A DNA stretch of 52,582 nucleotides from Candidatus Saccharimonadota bacterium (GTDB taxonomy: Bacteria; Patescibacteriota; Saccharimonadia; Saccharimonadales; JAQGHD01): assembly GCA_028288965.1 (NCBI GenBank), contig JAQGHD010000027.1:1-52582 (forward strand), written 5' to 3'. Shown one piece after another: positions 1 through 9,362 of this stretch (the stretch's first letter is position 1; the number at the start of each line of letters is the position of its first letter). The notes beneath the pieces are model-generated. The model was not told the DNA's origin and did no database searches. It saw only the letters and a list, made by a program, of their open reading frames with translations. Position numbers and translations under genes: made by a program.

Positions 1-1
1 C

Positions 2-595
2 TACAGTGACTCGGCTTTCAAGCAAAAGCGTCAACTGGTCCAGGAACTTCTAAAAAAGGTAAAGCCAAAACCAGGAGTAGTTTGGGACATAGGCGCCAAT
101 AACGGTGAGTTTAGTGAAGTGGCGGCAGAATTAGGCTATTACACCGTGGCTTTTGATATAGATGAGGTAGCCGTGGCGCGTAACTTTATGGCCAAGCGGA
201 TTCCTGATGTGGCTCGCCAGCTTTTACCGCTGGTACAAGATCTGACTAATCCCAGTCCGGCCCTGGGCTGGGCACACCATGAGCGCCAGTCATTAATGGA
301 GCGCGGTCCGGCAGATGTGGTGTTGGCACTGGCCTTGATTCATCACCTAGCCATAGGCAATAATGTGCCGCTACCCCAGGTTGCCGAGTTTTTAAGCCAA
401 ATCGGTAAGCATGTAATTATAGAATTTGTGCCCAAAGAAGATTCCAAAGTGCAGCATCTGTTGGCCTCTCGTAAGGATATATTTGACACCTACGATGCCA
501 AACATTTTGAGCTAGCTATGGAGCAATATTTTACACTGGTAGACAAAAAACCGGTCAAAGACTCAAAACGGAGCATATACTTATACCAGGCATGA
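2..595 (+). CDS. SAM-dependent methyltransferase-like protein, 5' partial
   Basis: Frame open from window start (YSDSAFKQKRQLVQELLKKVKPKPGVVWDIGANNGEF...), with a WDIGANNGEF motif I-like glycine loop. Confidence 0.7.
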   Translation, partial: YSDSAFKQKRQLVQELLKKVKPKPGVVWDIGANNGEFSEVAAELGYYTVAFDIDEVAVARNFMAKRIPDVARQLLPLVQDLTNPSPALGWAHHERQSLMERGPADVVLALALIHHLAIGNNVPLPQVAEFLSQIGKHVIIEFVPKEDSKVQHLLASRKDIFDTYDAKHFELAMEQYFTLVDKKPVKDSKRSIYLYQA

Positions 596-2340
596 AAAAC
601 CTAAAGGCGCGTACTCAAAAACTAAAAGTAGTACTGACAAAACTTGGGCGGTGGGTAAGTCACTCCAGTTTGCCAGAAGTTTTCCTGATTAGCTCGTTTT
701 TAATTGATCGCTGGGTTGTGAATTCGGATATCACCTATCCGCATGACATGTATCTGCCCCTACTGTTATTTGCCGCTCTAGTAAGCGGCGTGTACTACCT
801 GTATCTATTGGTGTTAAGAAGAAACTTTGCTGCCCATATAGCCAGTTTGCTGCTTAGCTACGTGGGCATATATGCCTACCAGCCTTTGCTGGTTAACAGG
901 GTAGGGAAGCTGCTGGTCCGGTTGCCACACGGCTCCTCACCGTTTACGCAAAGTGTAGTTGTGGTGCTAGTTCTGGCCCTAATTTTTGGTCTGATTGGCT
1001 TGAGTATTGACCAGCTGATTGCCCGCATTAAGCAGCTCCAACATTTACAGCTACATAAAATTTTGATGTTTGTGATTGTGTTTATTTTTGTCTGGGAAGG
1101 GGCGCAGGCTGCTGATCGGTTATGGGATATTCGCCACGAACTCAGTTATCGCTACCCTGCTCCAACAGTCCAAAAAAGCGCAGCAACCACCAGCAAACCA
1201 GACATTTACTTCCTGATGTATGAAGATTACGCTGATGCCACCACGCTCCAACGGGTCAACAACTACGATAATTCCCCGCTGTTTAGTTACTTGGCTAGCC
1301 AGGGTTTTGCTAATCGGCAAACCGGAGCCTACTCTAATTATCCATTTACTACGTCTTCGCTGTCTTCGATGCTGGCCATGAATTACTTTCCGGATTTGCA
1401 GGCTCAGTTTGGCAAGGACGGACCCTGGCAAACCACCTTTCCTTACCGCAGCATAATTAATAATCCGCCATTTGCCCAAATTGTGAAGCAAAATGGCTAT
1501 ACCTATAATCAAGTCAGTTCGTGGTGGGAGAACAGCCGCATTCACATTCAGGCCGATAATCAACCTACCATGGGCTATCGCTTTAACTTCTTAAAATGGC
1601 ATTTTTACTTGGGTGATCTAAGCCGAGATATTATCAATAAAAGTGTATTATCACCTTGGCTTAAAAAAGGTATAACTCTGGGCCACACTACGCTCATAAA
1701 ATATGATCGTGACTACAACCCTATGGAAAATCTGCAAGTTCAAACCAACGCTCTAAAAGCAATTGCTAACCAGGCAGACGCCGCTGGGCCACAGTTTACC
1801 TTTGGCCACATTATGGTGCCACACACGCCGTATATCTTTAAGCCGGACGGCAGCTTGGCTGACTACGACGGAGAGCACAATGATGACGGGATACCTGAGA
1901 CCGAGAAATATGCTAATCAAGCCGCTTACGTGAACCAAAACATCCAAGAAGTGGTTGGCTATATTCGTCAGCATGATCCCAAGGCCGTGGTAATCTTGCA
2001 GTCAGACGAAGGCTCTTATCCGCCGCAATTTCGGTATGTACAGCAACCAGGTCATTATTTTAACCCCCTTGATTTGCCGGTGCCAGACATGCAGCAAAAG
2101 TTTGGCATCCTAGCCAGTTACTACCTGCCGGGGTTGGACGCCAAAACAGTTAGTAATCAACTCAGTAGTCCGGTTAATGTGTTGCCGTTTGTGCTGAATA
2201 ATTACCTTGGTTACACCATTCCTAGGCTGCCCGAATGTCACTTTGCTACCGGTAACAAATTCAATCTGTATAATTATACGTTGGTGACGCAGCAACTTAC
2301 CGGCCAAGCCGCCTCCGCAGCGTGCAATCAGTATAAATAA
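592..2340 (+). CDS. Multi-TM membrane protein with sulfatase/LTA-synthase-like extracytoplasmic domain
   Basis: N-terminal TM segments, then PDIYFLMYEDYADATTLQ and FTFGHIMVPHTPYIF motifs resembling the alkaline phosphatase/sulfatase superfamily. Confidence 0.65.
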   Translation: MKNLKARTQKLKVVLTKLGRWVSHSSLPEVFLISSFLIDRWVVNSDITYPHDMYLPLLLFAALVSGVYYLYLLVLRRNFAAHIASLLLSYVGIYAYQPLLVNRVGKLLVRLPHGSSPFTQSVVVVLVLALIFGLIGLSIDQLIARIKQLQHLQLHKILMFVIVFIFVWEGAQAADRLWDIRHELSYRYPAPTVQKSAATTSKPDIYFLMYEDYADATTLQRVNNYDNSPLFSYLASQGFANRQTGAYSNYPFTTSSLSSMLAMNYFPDLQAQFGKDGPWQTTFPYRSIINNPPFAQIVKQNGYTYNQVSSWWENSRIHIQADNQPTMGYRFNFLKWHFYLGDLSRDIINKSVLSPWLKKGITLGHTTLIKYDRDYNPMENLQVQTNALKAIANQADAAGPQFTFGHIMVPHTPYIFKPDGSLADYDGEHNDDGIPETEKYANQAAYVNQNIQEVVGYIRQHDPKAVVILQSDEGSYPPQFRYVQQPGHYFNPLDLPVPDMQQKFGILASYYLPGLDAKTVSNQLSSPVNVLPFVLNNYLGYTIPRLPECHFATGNKFNLYNYTLVTQQLTGQAASAACNQYK

Positions 2341-2342
2341 TT

Positions 2343-3185
2343 ATGAAATGGATATCTAAAAACCAAAAACCCTTCCCCGTTTACAGAGGCTATAACTATA
2401 CAATGCAAGACGAAACCAACCTGCCTGGTGCGCCGAAGCACCGGGCTCGGAGAATCCTAATTGGGCTGATTGTACTGGGGCTGCTAGGCGTTGGTGGCTA
2501 TGTTTTAACTCACCAGTCCAAAAAGGGCCCTCACCAGCCGGCCACCGCCAGCACCACGCCGCCAGCTTTTAATAAAAAACAGTACTCTTTAGATAAATCC
2601 TCTAGTATCTGGGTGGTAGTCAACAAAGGCCGAGCGCTTGCTCCGATCGATTATGCTCCAACCAACTTAATGGCTCCAAATGTCCCGCTCCGATTACCTA
2701 AGACTGACCCAGAAATGCAAATGAATGCCGATGCTGCCCATGCACTAGAGAGCTTATTTGCGGCTGCTCAAGCTGACGGTCTAAAATTTAAGCTATCTAG
2801 TGGCTATCGTTCTTACAAAGAGCAAATAGCTCTGTTTAGTCAGTATGCAGCCCAGCAAGGCCAAGCCTCAGCCAATCGCGAAAGTGCTCACGCTGGGCAT
2901 AGCGAGCACCAAACTGGCTTGGCTGCCGACGTCGCGCCAGCGGATGGGCGCTGCGTCGTTCAGCAGTGCTTTGCCAATACTGCCGAAGGTAAATGGTTGG
3001 TGATTAATGCGGCCACCTTTGGCTTTGTTATTCGCTATCAAGCGGGCAAGGAGAACGTCACTGGGTATGAATATGAGCCCTGGCATATTCGCTTTGTTGG
3101 CCAAGCCCTAGCCTCCGAGTTGAAAAAGACGGGTCAGACTATGGAAGAATTCTTTAGCTTGCCCGCTATTCCTCTCGACTCATAA
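2343..3185 (+). CDS. VanY-family D-alanyl-D-alanine carboxypeptidase
   Basis: SSGYRSYKEQ, SAHAGHSEHQTGLAADV and EPWHIRFV motifs; N-terminal TM. Confidence 0.88.
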   Translation: MKWISKNQKPFPVYRGYNYTMQDETNLPGAPKHRARRILIGLIVLGLLGVGGYVLTHQSKKGPHQPATASTTPPAFNKKQYSLDKSSSIWVVVNKGRALAPIDYAPTNLMAPNVPLRLPKTDPEMQMNADAAHALESLFAAAQADGLKFKLSSGYRSYKEQIALFSQYAAQQGQASANRESAHAGHSEHQTGLAADVAPADGRCVVQQCFANTAEGKWLVINAATFGFVIRYQAGKENVTGYEYEPWHIRFVGQALASELKKTGQTMEEFFSLPAIPLDS

Positions 3186-3200
3186 GCTCACTCCGGGTGA

Positions 3201-3327
3201 CTATTTCAAAATCTATTAAAAATGGGGTGACAACTGGCGGGGCGGCCCCATTAAATTTTGTATCGTGAAAATTTAATAGGGGCGGACCAGTTGGCAGGAC
3301 CCCAGTCCTTTGGAGATTTTGAAATAG
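3201..3327 (+). repeat. Stop-proximal long hairpin containing repeat copy A with a nested 40-bp insertion
   Basis: Flanking arms CTATTTCAAAATCT (3201-3214)/AGATTTTGAAATAG (3314-3327); core matches 32178-32234 (rc) at 56/57 positions after removing 3246-3285. Confidence 0.8.
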
Positions 3328-3412
3328 CAGCCTGCGATTGTGAATTAAGTCATAGCAATTGATGGCCGGTTGAGGTAAAAATTGATCTGCTGATTAAACA
3401 AAGGGGGAAAGT

Positions 3413-3778
3413 GTGAAATACCGTGAATTGATTAAAAAGATACAGGACTACTCTGGATTTTCGGATAACGAGTCCGAGGATGCCCTGGATTTGGTGGTAG
3501 AAACCATTGCTACTCGGTTGGCGCCGGGCCAACGCAAAGATTTTGCCAGCCAATTGCCAGAGGAACTGGAGGATATCGCCATGCGTCCAACTATTGCGCA
3601 GCAATTTTCAGCTGACGATATGCTGGAGGAGTTGTGCGAGCTTGAGGATATTGATCGCGGCCGGGCCAAAAAGCAAGTCATGGCCGTCTGGCGAGCGCTT
3701 AAAGACGCCATCAGCCCACGCAAAATTGAAAATATTCGTTCGCAATTGCCCGAAGATCTTATTCAAGCGCTGCACTAA
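3413..3778 (+). CDS. DUF2267 domain protein
   Basis: RELIKKIQDYSGFSDNESEDALDLVVETIATRLAPGQRKDFASQLPEEL; SD-like AAAGGGGGAAA before a GTG start. Confidence 0.75.
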   Translation: MKYRELIKKIQDYSGFSDNESEDALDLVVETIATRLAPGQRKDFASQLPEELEDIAMRPTIAQQFSADDMLEELCELEDIDRGRAKKQVMAVWRALKDAISPRKIENIRSQLPEDLIQALH

Positions 3779-3823
3779 AAGTTCCTCCTTGACGGTTATG
3801 CTCATAGTCTCTAGTCTGAAGAT

Positions 3824-5101
3824 ATGTTAGATAAAGCCATCAACGCGGCTCGCGTAGCCAAGAATTTAGTTTTGCTCAATAAATCAGGTCATGTTTCCCC
3901 GGAAGAGGTTAAAAAGGCTCGCCAATATATTGCTGAGTACTGGCCTAAATTGGAGCGGTATCATCCTAAGGATGACGACACTTTAGTTGGCCTACCAAAA
4001 CCGTTTTTGGTGCCAGCCTACGAAAAAGGTCATGAGTTTGACTTTAATGAGATGTATTACTGGGATAGCTATTTTATGATGCTCGGGATCCTCGATGACA
4101 AGCACAAAGCGCTGAATCTGGGTGTGTTAGAGGATCTAGAGGCGCTCATGAAACGCTTTAAGATTATCCCCAACGCTTCCCGAACGTATCTGACTGGCCA
4201 CTCGCAGCCACCGGTGTTAACCAGCATTATTTTTGACCTATACGAGACGTATAAGCTTGATGGGGAATGGCTAAAAACGCATATCGAGCACGCTAAAGAC
4301 GAATATCACATTGTGTGGATGGGTACCACCAAGCCCAATGCTCGTCAGGTGTACCGTGGTTTGTCGCGCTACTATGACTTTAACTACATTCACGACCTGG
4401 CCGAGACCGAGAGCGGTTGGGATATGAACCCGCGCTTTAACCGTAAGGCACTCAACTACCTGCCGGTGGATCTCAATGCCTTGCTGTACAAATACGAAAT
4501 GGACTTTGCGAAAGCAGCCCGAATTTTTAATGATGCCCGTGACGCCGCACGTTGGGAAAATGCTGCCATGCACCGCAAACACACCATGGATGAGCTCATG
4601 TGGGACAAATTACGCGGCTTTTACTACGACTATAATTATGTCAAAGAAAAGCGCGGCAATGTCAGCTCCCTGGCTGGCTACTATCCGCTATGGGTGGGCA
4701 TGGTCAGTGACCAGCAGGCCAAACAGATGGTTCGCACGCTTAAGCGGTTTGAGGTTAAAGGTGGCTTAACCACCACCGATGCCCAACCGCTCAACCAATT
4801 TATGCCTGGGACTGTCCCCACTCAATGGGCCTATCCAAATGGCTGGGCGCCGCTGCACTACATTGTGGTCAAGGGGTTGGAGCGCTATGGCTACTCTGAT
4901 GATGCTCGGCGCATTGTTGGTAAATGGCTCAAAACCAATCTGGATTGGTTCAACAAGCACCATGTGTTTCTAGAAAAATATAATGTCCTGCAACCTGGCA
5001 AACCACCCGGTAAGGGACTGTATCCCTCTCAAACCGGCTTTGGTTGGACCAATTCTGTCTTTGAGCGCTTTTGCCAAGACTACGTCGACGCTGACAAATG
5101 A
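3824..5101 (+). CDS. GH37 trehalase-family protein
   Basis: KGHEFDFNEMYYWDSYF, ESGWDMNPRF, QWAYPNGWAPLHY and GFGWTNSVF signatures. Confidence 0.82.
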   Translation: MLDKAINAARVAKNLVLLNKSGHVSPEEVKKARQYIAEYWPKLERYHPKDDDTLVGLPKPFLVPAYEKGHEFDFNEMYYWDSYFMMLGILDDKHKALNLGVLEDLEALMKRFKIIPNASRTYLTGHSQPPVLTSIIFDLYETYKLDGEWLKTHIEHAKDEYHIVWMGTTKPNARQVYRGLSRYYDFNYIHDLAETESGWDMNPRFNRKALNYLPVDLNALLYKYEMDFAKAARIFNDARDAARWENAAMHRKHTMDELMWDKLRGFYYDYNYVKEKRGNVSSLAGYYPLWVGMVSDQQAKQMVRTLKRFEVKGGLTTTDAQPLNQFMPGTVPTQWAYPNGWAPLHYIVVKGLERYGYSDDARRIVGKWLKTNLDWFNKHHVFLEKYNVLQPGKPPGKGLYPSQTGFGWTNSVFERFCQDYVDADK

Positions 5102-6123
5102 GCAAAGCCGACACGCTGCCGCGGATCTATGGCCTGGCCACAGTCCTCACCGTAGCGCTACTGGCCGTTGTGCTTATTTGGGGAACCGGCGCAGATTTAA
5201 TTAAAGTTTTGATACTGGCCGGTCTAGAAATAACCTTTAGTTTTGATAACGCCGTGGTTAACGCTCGCATACTGCAGCGGCTCAACCGCTTTTGGCAGCA
5301 ACTGTTTATGACGGTTGGTATTGCCATTGCCGTCTTTGGTGTCCGGGTGCTTTTGCCGCTGTTGCTGGTGTCGTTGACGGCGCACATTAGTATTGGTGAG
5401 GTTTGGAGCCTGGCGCTCAAGCAGCCCACCACCTATGCTGACAAATTACTGACGGCTCACCCCATGATCGCCGCTTTTGGTGGTATATTTTTGCTGATGA
5501 TTTTCCTCGATTTTGTGTTTGAAGAGCGTGAAACTAAGTGGCTCAAGCCGCTGGAGCGTACCTTGGCGGCTATGGGCAAGCTGGAGAGTTTAAGCACCAT
5601 CACCGCTCTTAGTGTGCTGCTGATAGCTTCGGGCACGCTCGTGCCCAGTCATGAACGTTTGCAAGTGCTCACCGCTGCCTTGCTGGGACTGCTGGTGTAT
5701 CTGGCTATTAATGCTCTGGATTCATTCTTCTCGCACGATAAATTGCTAACCAAAAACGCCGCCGGCACGGCTGCCAAAATGGGACTGGTGGGGTTTATTT
5801 ATCTGGAACTCATAGACGCCAGCTTTAGCTTAGACGGCGTCATAGGCGCCTTTGCCATAACTTCTAAAGTGCTGCTGATTGCCGCCGGCTTGGGTATCGG
5901 CGCGCTATACGTGCGGGCCATGACTGTCCACCTGCTGCGCCGCGGCACGCTAGCCAAGTACCGCTACATGGAACACGGCGCCCACTACGCCATCGGCATC
6001 CTAGCTGTGCTAATGCTCCTGACTCTAAAGTACGACGTCCCCGAAGCGGTTACCGGCCTGAGCGGCGTGATTGTTATCGTTACCGCTATTATTCATTCGC
6101 ATACCGAGGCCAAGCACACCTAA
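5098..6123 (+). CDS. DUF475 / TerC-like integral membrane protein
   Basis: LEITFSFDNAVVNARIL...FLDFVFEERETKWLKPLE and LELIDASFSLDGVIGAFAI; multiple TM segments. Confidence 0.82.
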   Translation: MSKADTLPRIYGLATVLTVALLAVVLIWGTGADLIKVLILAGLEITFSFDNAVVNARILQRLNRFWQQLFMTVGIAIAVFGVRVLLPLLLVSLTAHISIGEVWSLALKQPTTYADKLLTAHPMIAAFGGIFLLMIFLDFVFEERETKWLKPLERTLAAMGKLESLSTITALSVLLIASGTLVPSHERLQVLTAALLGLLVYLAINALDSFFSHDKLLTKNAAGTAAKMGLVGFIYLELIDASFSLDGVIGAFAITSKVLLIAAGLGIGALYVRAMTVHLLRRGTLAKYRYMEHGAHYAIGILAVLMLLTLKYDVPEAVTGLSGVIVIVTAIIHSHTEAKHT

Positions 6124-6268
6124 ACAATAACTCACACGTCATAGAAAATGGTTATGCTTGCGTAATAGTGAATTTGCCATAACAATTGACGCTATGACAG
6201 ACTCACCTGATCCAGCAGAAGATGTTAAAGACCTAAAATATCAGCCCGAAGTATAGGCTTGCATATCA

Positions 6269-7045
6269 ATGCTTAATTTAGCTACGGCCAACCTTTCACC
6301 CGAGCAAAGCATTGCTTTGGCACTAGATACCACTGATCTGCATCAAGCCGAACTGTGGATTCGCAGCGCTAAAGCAGCTGGACTAATTATTGTTAAAAAT
6401 GGCATAGAACTTGATTATGGGCATAACCCAAAAGATTTGTCAGAGCTGGCTGCTGATTATGGCATGGAGTGGATTGCCGATCTAAAAACTTTAGGTATAG
6501 CTAAAACAGTCGGCATTGCTTTGCCAGAAATTGTAAATCTGCCGCATCAACCAGTAGGCATTACCATGAGCACGCAATCAGGAGTAGAATCGTTAAAATT
6601 AGCTCAAGCAATTGCCGGCGAGCGGGGCATTACTATTTTTGGAGTAGCCCTCTTGTCCTCAATAGACCAGGACGAAACGCTCAAGTACAACAAAGCCTTG
6701 CCCAGAACCGTTATGTGGCGAGAAACTCAGCGGGCGGTTGATGCCGGAGTATGGGGTCTGGTTAGTTCGGGTGAGGAAATCGCTCGAGTTAAACGGTTCA
6801 AAAAAACCAGAGGGCTGACAACGCTGGTGGTTGGCACCAGATCCGAAGGCGTCGTGATTGAGGGCGATGACCAGCGCCGCGTTACCAGTATTTTTGAGGC
6901 CGCTAACGCCGGTGCTGACCTGATTGAGATCGGTCGCCAGGCCACGGCCAAAGGTAGTGTTGCGGAAACTGCTTTAAGGCAGGTTGGTCGTGAAATTGCC
7001 AAAGGTAGAATTGCTATGAAGCAGCCGAATCACCGAGTAAGTTGA
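6269..7045 (+). CDS. pyrF: Orotidine 5'-phosphate decarboxylase-family protein
   Basis: LALDTTDLHQAELWI...WIADLKTLGIA...GVWGLVSS...IEIGRQAT TIM-barrel pattern. Confidence 0.7.
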   Translation: MLNLATANLSPEQSIALALDTTDLHQAELWIRSAKAAGLIIVKNGIELDYGHNPKDLSELAADYGMEWIADLKTLGIAKTVGIALPEIVNLPHQPVGITMSTQSGVESLKLAQAIAGERGITIFGVALLSSIDQDETLKYNKALPRTVMWRETQRAVDAGVWGLVSSGEEIARVKRFKKTRGLTTLVVGTRSEGVVIEGDDQRRVTSIFEAANAGADLIEIGRQATAKGSVAETALRQVGREIAKGRIAMKQPNHRVS

Positions 7046-7703
7046 CGTATTTTATGTCTTGATTAGGGTGTTTTTTGCGGTAAGCATAGCCATGGCCCAA
7101 GGGCTTATCAACGACTATAGGCATGCCCTTGGCACAAGGGCCATTACGCAAGCAATCCTCTTTGTCCCAGGCTTCATAATAAGCTTTGCTTAGCTTGCGA
7201 AACTTTGGAACACCCAGACTCTTTTGATTGACTCCTAGGTTTGCGGCGATAGCCGTCATGCCCACCACTTCACAGTCGGCCTCCATGGCTATGCCGAGCA
7301 GTTGCTGGTAGGTGAACTGCGTGTTCACCATGCCATCAAGAATCAAAACCCGTCGGCCTACCAGCGCCTCAAAGAATCCATTGCGACTAAGTTCCTGGCC
7401 TTCTGGCTCCTTTTTATCGGCAAACACAGAGGTTACATCAATGCCGGTGGTGTCTATTAATTGCTCAGTAGCTAACGTTCCAAGGGGGATTGCTCCCACG
7501 GCAGCGTGTAAAACCGCTTCTACACCTTCGTCAGCAAACGGCTCTACCATCATCCAGGTAATTTCCTGCAAACGGCGAATATGGGGCAGCAAGGGATCAA
7601 CATTGCAGTAACCGGTTAAGTGCATACCGCTATTACCAATAAACTGGTTGCCAGTATTTAAAAATAGGCAGCCTTTGTCAACAAGTTCGCGCTGAACGTC
7701 CAT
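7014..7703 (-). CDS. Orotate phosphoribosyltransferase-like protein with degenerate PRPP loop
   Basis: Translation resembles OPRT; VLILDGMVNTQFT is where VVDDxxTTGxS is expected. Start placed at the ATG (7703) preceded by GAGGG. Confidence 0.6.
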   Translation of the reverse strand: MDVQRELVDKGCLFLNTGNQFIGNSGMHLTGYCNVDPLLPHIRRLQEITWMMVEPFADEGVEAVLHAAVGAIPLGTLATEQLIDTTGIDVTSVFADKKEPEGQELSRNGFFEALVGRRVLILDGMVNTQFTYQQLLGIAMEADCEVVGMTAIAANLGVNQKSLGVPKFRKLSKAYYEAWDKEDCLRNGPCAKGMPIVVDKPLGHGYAYRKKHPNQDIKYVNLLGDSAAS

Positions 7704-7782
7704 AGCCAATCCCTCTGCTTTTTACTCGCTAAAGTATACCAGCTTGTTTGTCATGCCAGGCAATAGTTGTTAAAATATATGT

Positions 7783-7827
7783 ATGACCACGTACGTACAA
7801 TCAGTTGTAATGCGTATGATGCCCTAG
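7783..7827 (+). CDS. Candidate Met-rich leader peptide MTTYVQSVVMRMMP upstream of metG
   Basis: ATG 6 nt after a TAAAAT -10 box; 14 codons ending ATG CGT ATG ATG CCC TAG, followed by TAGCC-GCGG-GGCTA hairpin. Confidence 0.45.
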   Translation: MTTYVQSVVMRMMP

Positions 7828-7891
7828 CCGCGGGGCTACTCTCTTAATTTTGATTTTAACCATATTAACTTTAGACTAGAACGAGACACTT

Positions 7892-9337
7892 ATGAATTAT
7901 TTTGTTACTACCTCCATACCGTATGTAAACGGTGAACCGCACGTTGGCTTTGCCCTTGAATTACTGCAAGCCGATGTGTTGGCCCGCTACGCTCGTGCTC
8001 AAAAAATGCCAACCTTATTTAGCACCGGTACCGATGAACACGGCGGCAAAATTGCCGAGAAAGCTAAAGAGCTGAAAATTACTCCCAAGCAGTATGTCGA
8101 TCAGATGAGCAAAAAATTTCGTGACCTAGAGAAACTGCTCAATGTCAGCAACGATCGGTTTATTCGCACCACCGATCCCGGGCATGAGCAGCGCGCCCAA
8201 ATTATCTGGAAGGCCATTGCTAAAGATATTTACAAAGGCAAATATTCTGGTTGGTACTGTACCGGCTGTGAAAGCTTTGTCACCGAGGCGGTGGCTAAGG
8301 CCAACAAAGGCATTTGTCCGCTCCATAACCGTCCGTACGAGAAGTTAGAAGAAGAAAATTACTTCTTTAAACTCAGTGCCTACAACGAGCAAATCACCAG
8401 GGCCATTACTGATGGCAAGTTGCGAATTATTCCAGATAGTCGTAAACACGAGATCTTAAATGTACTAAAGAGCGGCATAGAAGATATTAGTATTTCTCGG
8501 CCCAAAGAAAAAATCTCGTGGGGCATACCAGTGCCCGATGACCCAACCCAGGTTATGTACGTCTGGTTCGAGGCGCTGATGAACTATATTACGGTGCTCG
8601 GCTATCCAGAGCATCAGGACTTTAAGAAGTTCTGGCCAGCTAATGTGCAGCTAATAGGCAAAGACATTTTGCGGTTTCATGCCGCCATTTGGCCCGGCAT
8701 ATTACTGAGTTTGGGTCTTCCCTTGCCCCACACCCTGTACGTGCACGGCTTTATCACTATTGAAGGCAAAAAAATCAGTAAAAGTACCGGCAATTTTGTG
8801 ACACCAGAAGAAGTTATCAAGAAATATAATGTCGACACGCTGCGCTACTACCTGTTGCGCCATATTCCTAGTTATGAGGATGGTGACTTCAGTTGGGACC
8901 GCATAGAGCAGGCCTACAACAACGAGCTAGCCAATGAGCTTGGCAACGGCTTACAGCGCACGGTAGCTATGATTAGTAAGTATCAAAACGGTATTATCGG
9001 TGACATTCCGCCCTCTCGGCACGATACTGCTCAGTACACGCAGGCTCTGGCCAACTGTCGGTTTGATCAGGCACTGGACGAGGTTTGGGAAATTGTCCGC
9101 GGATTAAATCAATATATCGAAGAAGAAAAACCTTGGGCTTTAGCTAAAGCTAACGAAGCGGAGCATTTACAAGAAGTGTTAGCTAATCAGGCCAGTGATT
9201 TGTTGCAAATCGCTGACTTGCTGGAGCCGTTTATTCCCGACACGGCCGTAAAAATTCGCCACTCCTTAGGGGAAGGGGTGGTCCGCCCCCTCAAGGAAAC
9301 ACTGTTCCCTAAGCACGAGACAGCCGCCCCGGCTTAA
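7892..9337 (+). CDS. metG: Methionyl-tRNA synthetase (short form)
   Basis: TSIPYVNGEPHVGFA, GTDEHG and KISKSTGN (KMSKS-type) motifs; CTGC/CPLH zinc knuckle. Confidence 0.95.
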   Translation: MNYFVTTSIPYVNGEPHVGFALELLQADVLARYARAQKMPTLFSTGTDEHGGKIAEKAKELKITPKQYVDQMSKKFRDLEKLLNVSNDRFIRTTDPGHEQRAQIIWKAIAKDIYKGKYSGWYCTGCESFVTEAVAKANKGICPLHNRPYEKLEEENYFFKLSAYNEQITRAITDGKLRIIPDSRKHEILNVLKSGIEDISISRPKEKISWGIPVPDDPTQVMYVWFEALMNYITVLGYPEHQDFKKFWPANVQLIGKDILRFHAAIWPGILLSLGLPLPHTLYVHGFITIEGKKISKSTGNFVTPEEVIKKYNVDTLRYYLLRHIPSYEDGDFSWDRIEQAYNNELANELGNGLQRTVAMISKYQNGIIGDIPPSRHDTAQYTQALANCRFDQALDEVWEIVRGLNQYIEEEKPWALAKANEAEHLQEVLANQASDLLQIADLLEPFIPDTAVKIRHSLGEGVVRPLKETLFPKHETAAPA

Positions 9338-9362
9338 ATTCAGATTCTCTTAACTATGCAGC

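Noticed and set aside
1120-1563. 147-aa minus-strand ORF
   Set aside because: Antisense to the sulfatase-like gene; no supporting signals
6194-6256. 20-codon ORF MTDSPDPAEDVKDLKYQPEV upstream of pyrF
   Set aside because: Possible leader peptide, but no codon enrichment, hairpin or clear promoter spacing
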